Shown here piece by piece: positions 61,882 to 64,000 of a stretch of DNA of 64,000 nucleotides; within the stretch, counting starts at the first letter, position 1, and each line of letters opens with the position of its first letter. This DNA comes from Chryseobacterium oncorhynchi. GTDB taxonomy: Bacteria; Bacteroidota; Bacteroidia; Flavobacteriales; Weeksellaceae. The translations under genes and the position numbers were made by a program. Where the stretch lies: contig NZ_PPEI02000001.1 in assembly GCF_002899895.1 (NCBI RefSeq), forward strand, positions 1,030,848 through 1,094,847, written 5' to 3'. The notes under the pieces were generated by a model that had not been told where the DNA came from, searched no databases, and worked only from the letters and a program-made list of their open reading frames with translations.

Positions 61882-62619
61882 ATGAAAGACGATTTTATTT
61901 TCGGGTTACGTCCCGTGATTGAAGCAATTGAAGCAGGAAAAACGATTGACAAGATCTTTGTGCAGAATGCACTTCAGGGTCCTATTTATGCTGAACTGAA
62001 GGCGATTTTAGCAAAAAATAAAATTCGTCCTAATTATGTTCCGATTGAAAAACTTAATCGTTTTACAAGAAAAAATCACCAGGGGGTGGTTGCTTTTATT
62101 TCGGATGTTCCGTTTCACAAAGTAGAGGATATTGTTCCTCAATTGTTTGAAGAAGGGAAGACTCCTTTCTTATTGATTTTGGACAGACTGACAGATGTAA
62201 GAAACTTTGGAGCTATCTGTAGAACTGCAGAATGTGTAGGAGTAGATGCCATCATTATTCCTGAAAAAGGAGCAGCACCTATCAATTCTGATGCAATCAA
62301 AACTTCTGCAGGAGGTATTTACAATATCAAAATCTGTAAGGAAAATAATCTTGCACATGTGGTAGATTTCTTACAACAAAGCGGAATTACTGTATTTGCC
62401 GCTTCTGAAAAAGCTCAAAAGCTAATCTATGACGTTAACTTCACTGAACCATGCGCTATTGTTATGGGAAATGAAGAAACCGGAATATCTAAAGAAGTAT
62501 TGCATCATGCAGATGAAAAAATCAAACTTCCTATCGAAGGGAAAACTCAATCTCTAAACGTTTCTGTGGCATGTGGTGCCATCTTATATGAAGCTGTAAG
62601 ACAGAAAATGTTGAAATAA
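61882..62619 (+). CDS. rlmB: 23S rRNA (guanosine-2'-O-)-methyltransferase RlmB
   Basis: 245-residue SpoU-class SAM-dependent methyltransferase. N-terminal RNA-binding domain (FIFGLRPVIEAIEAGKTIDK, VPIEKLNRFTRKNHQGVVAF) and the SPOUT knot domain with motifs LLILDRLTDVRNFGAICRTA, IVMGNEETGISKEVL and LPIEGKTQSLNVSVACGAIL. RlmB methylates G2251 of 23S rRNA. Length and motifs complete. Confidence 0.94.
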   Translation: MKDDFIFGLRPVIEAIEAGKTIDKIFVQNALQGPIYAELKAILAKNKIRPNYVPIEKLNRFTRKNHQGVVAFISDVPFHKVEDIVPQLFEEGKTPFLLILDRLTDVRNFGAICRTAECVGVDAIIIPEKGAAPINSDAIKTSAGGIYNIKICKENNLAHVVDFLQQSGITVFAASEKAQKLIYDVNFTEPCAIVMGNEETGISKEVLHHADEKIKLPIEGKTQSLNVSVACGAILYEAVRQKMLK

Positions 62620-62655
62620 TTAATTCGATAACACAACACTTAAAAAAATCAGAAA

Positions 62656-63705
62656 ATGAAAAACATAGCAGCATTAGCGCTAATCTCATCTATAGCTCTT
62701 GTTTCTTGTAAAAAAGAAACGGCAAAAATAACTAAAGTAGATCCTAAAACCGGAAAAACGGTAACGGTAGAAGTACCGGCTGACTCTGTAGCAAAAGTTG
62801 CAGAAAACCCAGCTATCAAAGATTCTGCAGGGATCATTACACAATCTTTTAAGCTTGAAAAAGGAAAAACTTACCCTCTTACAACTTACCAGAGAGATGT
62901 AAAGACTATGACGGATCCTCAGGGAAAATCTATCACAGCGACTACTGAATCTACGGATGAAATGAACTTTACAGTAAACGATATTAAGGGAAATGTATAT
63001 GAAATGACCCTTAACCTTGTTTCTAAAAGAAGTTCTCAGTCTGCACAGGGAAAAACAGTGGTAGTAGATACAAAACTTCCTCTTCCTAAAGAAGATGACC
63101 TAAAAATGATCTGGAATATCAACAAAGCGCTTACCAGCAACAAGCTTGATATGAAGATGGACACAAAAGGTAATGTAATTTCCATTACAGGTTTTGATGC
63201 TGTTTATACCAAAGTTACAACAGCTCTTACACCCCTAATTAAGGATGCCAATGAAAGAGCGAGCGTTGTAGCAAGTCTTAAGCAGTCTTTTAACGAGAAA
63301 GTATTAAAAGATCAATTCACTAAAAACTTAGCAGTTATCCCTAAAAAAGGAGTAAAAGTAGGTGAAAAATGGACTACTTCTGAAAATGCAGACCCAAGCG
63401 GAAACATTAAGGTAACTTCAAACTATGTTTTGAAAAGCCTAGGAAACGGAACTGCTGAAATTACAGTATCCGGAGGTATTCCTAAGAAAACTGAAAAGAA
63501 AGCTCAGGGACCTATTACTCATAGTCTTAGCAGTGAACTTGTTCAGAACGGAACCATTAAGTTTGACGAAAGCACAGGATGGATTACTAACCAGAACATC
63601 AACGTAAAAACAACTCAGATTGAATCTATTACAGACGGAAAACAATCTCAGTCTATGACAAGTGTTTCTAATTCTTCTGTAATGGTAAACCCATCTGCAA
63701 AATAA
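62656..63705 (+). CDS. DUF6263-type lipoprotein
   Basis: 349 residues. Lipoprotein signal MKNIAALALISSIALVSC (lipobox LVSC). The body is beta-rich with SFKLEKGKTYPLTTYQRDVK, MDTKGNVISITGFDAVYTKV and GVKVGEKWTTSENADPSGNI, the pattern of the DUF6263 family. Function unknown. It follows rlmB by 36 bases and precedes the next gene by about 85. Confidence 0.78.
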   Translation: MKNIAALALISSIALVSCKKETAKITKVDPKTGKTVTVEVPADSVAKVAENPAIKDSAGIITQSFKLEKGKTYPLTTYQRDVKTMTDPQGKSITATTESTDEMNFTVNDIKGNVYEMTLNLVSKRSSQSAQGKTVVVDTKLPLPKEDDLKMIWNINKALTSNKLDMKMDTKGNVISITGFDAVYTKVTTALTPLIKDANERASVVASLKQSFNEKVLKDQFTKNLAVIPKKGVKVGEKWTTSENADPSGNIKVTSNYVLKSLGNGTAEITVSGGIPKKTEKKAQGPITHSLSSELVQNGTIKFDESTGWITNQNINVKTTQIESITDGKQSQSMTSVSNSSVMVNPSAK

Positions 63706-63789
63706 TTGAACAACCAGGTTTGAAGATAAGCACAGGAGGAAAAACTAAAAACTTTAAACTCTGGACCTTAAACTTTAAATTTTAAAATT

Positions 63790-64000
63790 ATGAAGTACAT
63801 TCTTGAGTTAGTACTGTCTGCCATCGTTATTTTCTTTGTCTGGAACATTCTGAAAAGGATTTTCTTTAAGACATTTTATAGCTATCGTTTCAACAACAAT
63901 AACGGTAATCAGAATAACAGGCAACAAGATATACACAACTCAAATAAGGATAACAACCTCAAATGGGATGCAGAAACGGTAGACTATGAAGAGGTGAAAG
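63790..64000 (+). CDS. DUF4834-type small membrane protein (5' part)
   Basis: The visible 70 codons encode one N-terminal helix (YILELVLSAIVIFFVWNILK), an Asn/Gln-rich linker (NNNNGNQNNRQQDIHNSNKD) and the acidic ending KWDAETVDYEEVK, typical for DUF4834. Runs off the right edge. It has a purine-rich site GGAGGAAAAACT about 50 bases upstream, too far to be its ribosome-binding site. Confidence 0.72.
   Translation, partial: MKYILELVLSAIVIFFVWNILKRIFFKTFYSYRFNNNNGNQNNRQQDIHNSNKDNNLKWDAETVDYEEVK

Noticed and set aside
1-64000. tRNA or rRNA genes, CRISPR array, insertion sequences, prophage, plasmid origin
   Set aside because: No cloverleaf-like segments, regularly spaced repeats, transposase or integrase motifs, or terminal inverted repeats were seen on either strand.

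Overview
The window looks like chromosomal DNA from a member of the Flavobacteriia, most likely Chryseobacterium or a close relative in the Weeksellaceae. The evidence is low GC, a gldJ–porU–porV type IX secretion/gliding block, a mevalonate-pathway gene (mvaD), a Bat operon, several start sites preceded by the Bacteroidota promoter form TTTG-N17-23-TAnnTTTG, and genes that rarely carry a strong Shine-Dalgarno sequence. I see no rRNA, tRNA, CRISPR array, insertion sequence or prophage gene.

Layout. 1-7.4 kb: 5' end of murF, then gldJ, divergent from porU-porV (cell wall, gliding, type IX secretion). 7.5-24.7 kb: mixed housekeeping, with a FUSC membrane protein, a phosphopantetheinyl transferase, a HugZ-like protein, ahcY, purE, a DMT exporter, a CPA2 cation/proton antiporter, purK, a TSUP exporter with its DUF1634 partner, and an EEP-family phosphohydrolase. 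24.8-28.7 kb: mvaD and an acyl-CoA ligase/epimerase pair. 28.9-31.2 kb: a compact RiPP locus of the graspetide class, with a 73-residue precursor and two ATP-grasp ligases. 31.3-43.8 kb: alpha/beta hydrolase, pdxJ, an MscS channel, ung, an acyltransferase, a MutS2-like protein, a second SH3-type secreted protein, then a cobalamin riboswitch leading into a hot-dog thioesterase, an HD nucleotidase and an XAC2610-like protein. 44.3-49.3 kb: PadR-PspC pair, a 20-codon micro-ORF unit, a PlsC-like acyltransferase, and a thioesterase/isochorismate synthase pair for menaquinone. 49.3-57.9 kb: the Bat (aerotolerance) operon with MoxR ATPase, DUF58, VWA proteins BatA and BatB, TPR protein BatC and BatD, plus an embedded GNAT gene. 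58-64 kb: a secreted multidomain protein, a PNGase F-like T9SS cargo, DinB, rlmB, a DUF6263 lipoprotein and the start of a DUF4834 protein.

Most unusual content. The strongest specialised system is the graspetide cluster. The precursor has a microviridin-type leader motif (PFFASFLE) and a core (TMKYPSDGDDD) that reads like a cross between marinostatin (TMRYPSDSDE) and the lysine-containing microviridins. A perfect 12-bp hairpin followed by a T-run separates precursor from ligases, which suggests a built-in dosage control. Other points for a second look are a cobalamin riboswitch with its own promoter ahead of an acyl-CoA thioesterase, a micro-ORF enclosed by promoter and terminator, a PNGase F-like secreted enzyme with conserved catalytic acids, and a set of genes whose start codon sits at the predicted transcription start (candidate leaderless mRNAs). 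All family assignments come from reading the translated sequences; no database search was run.
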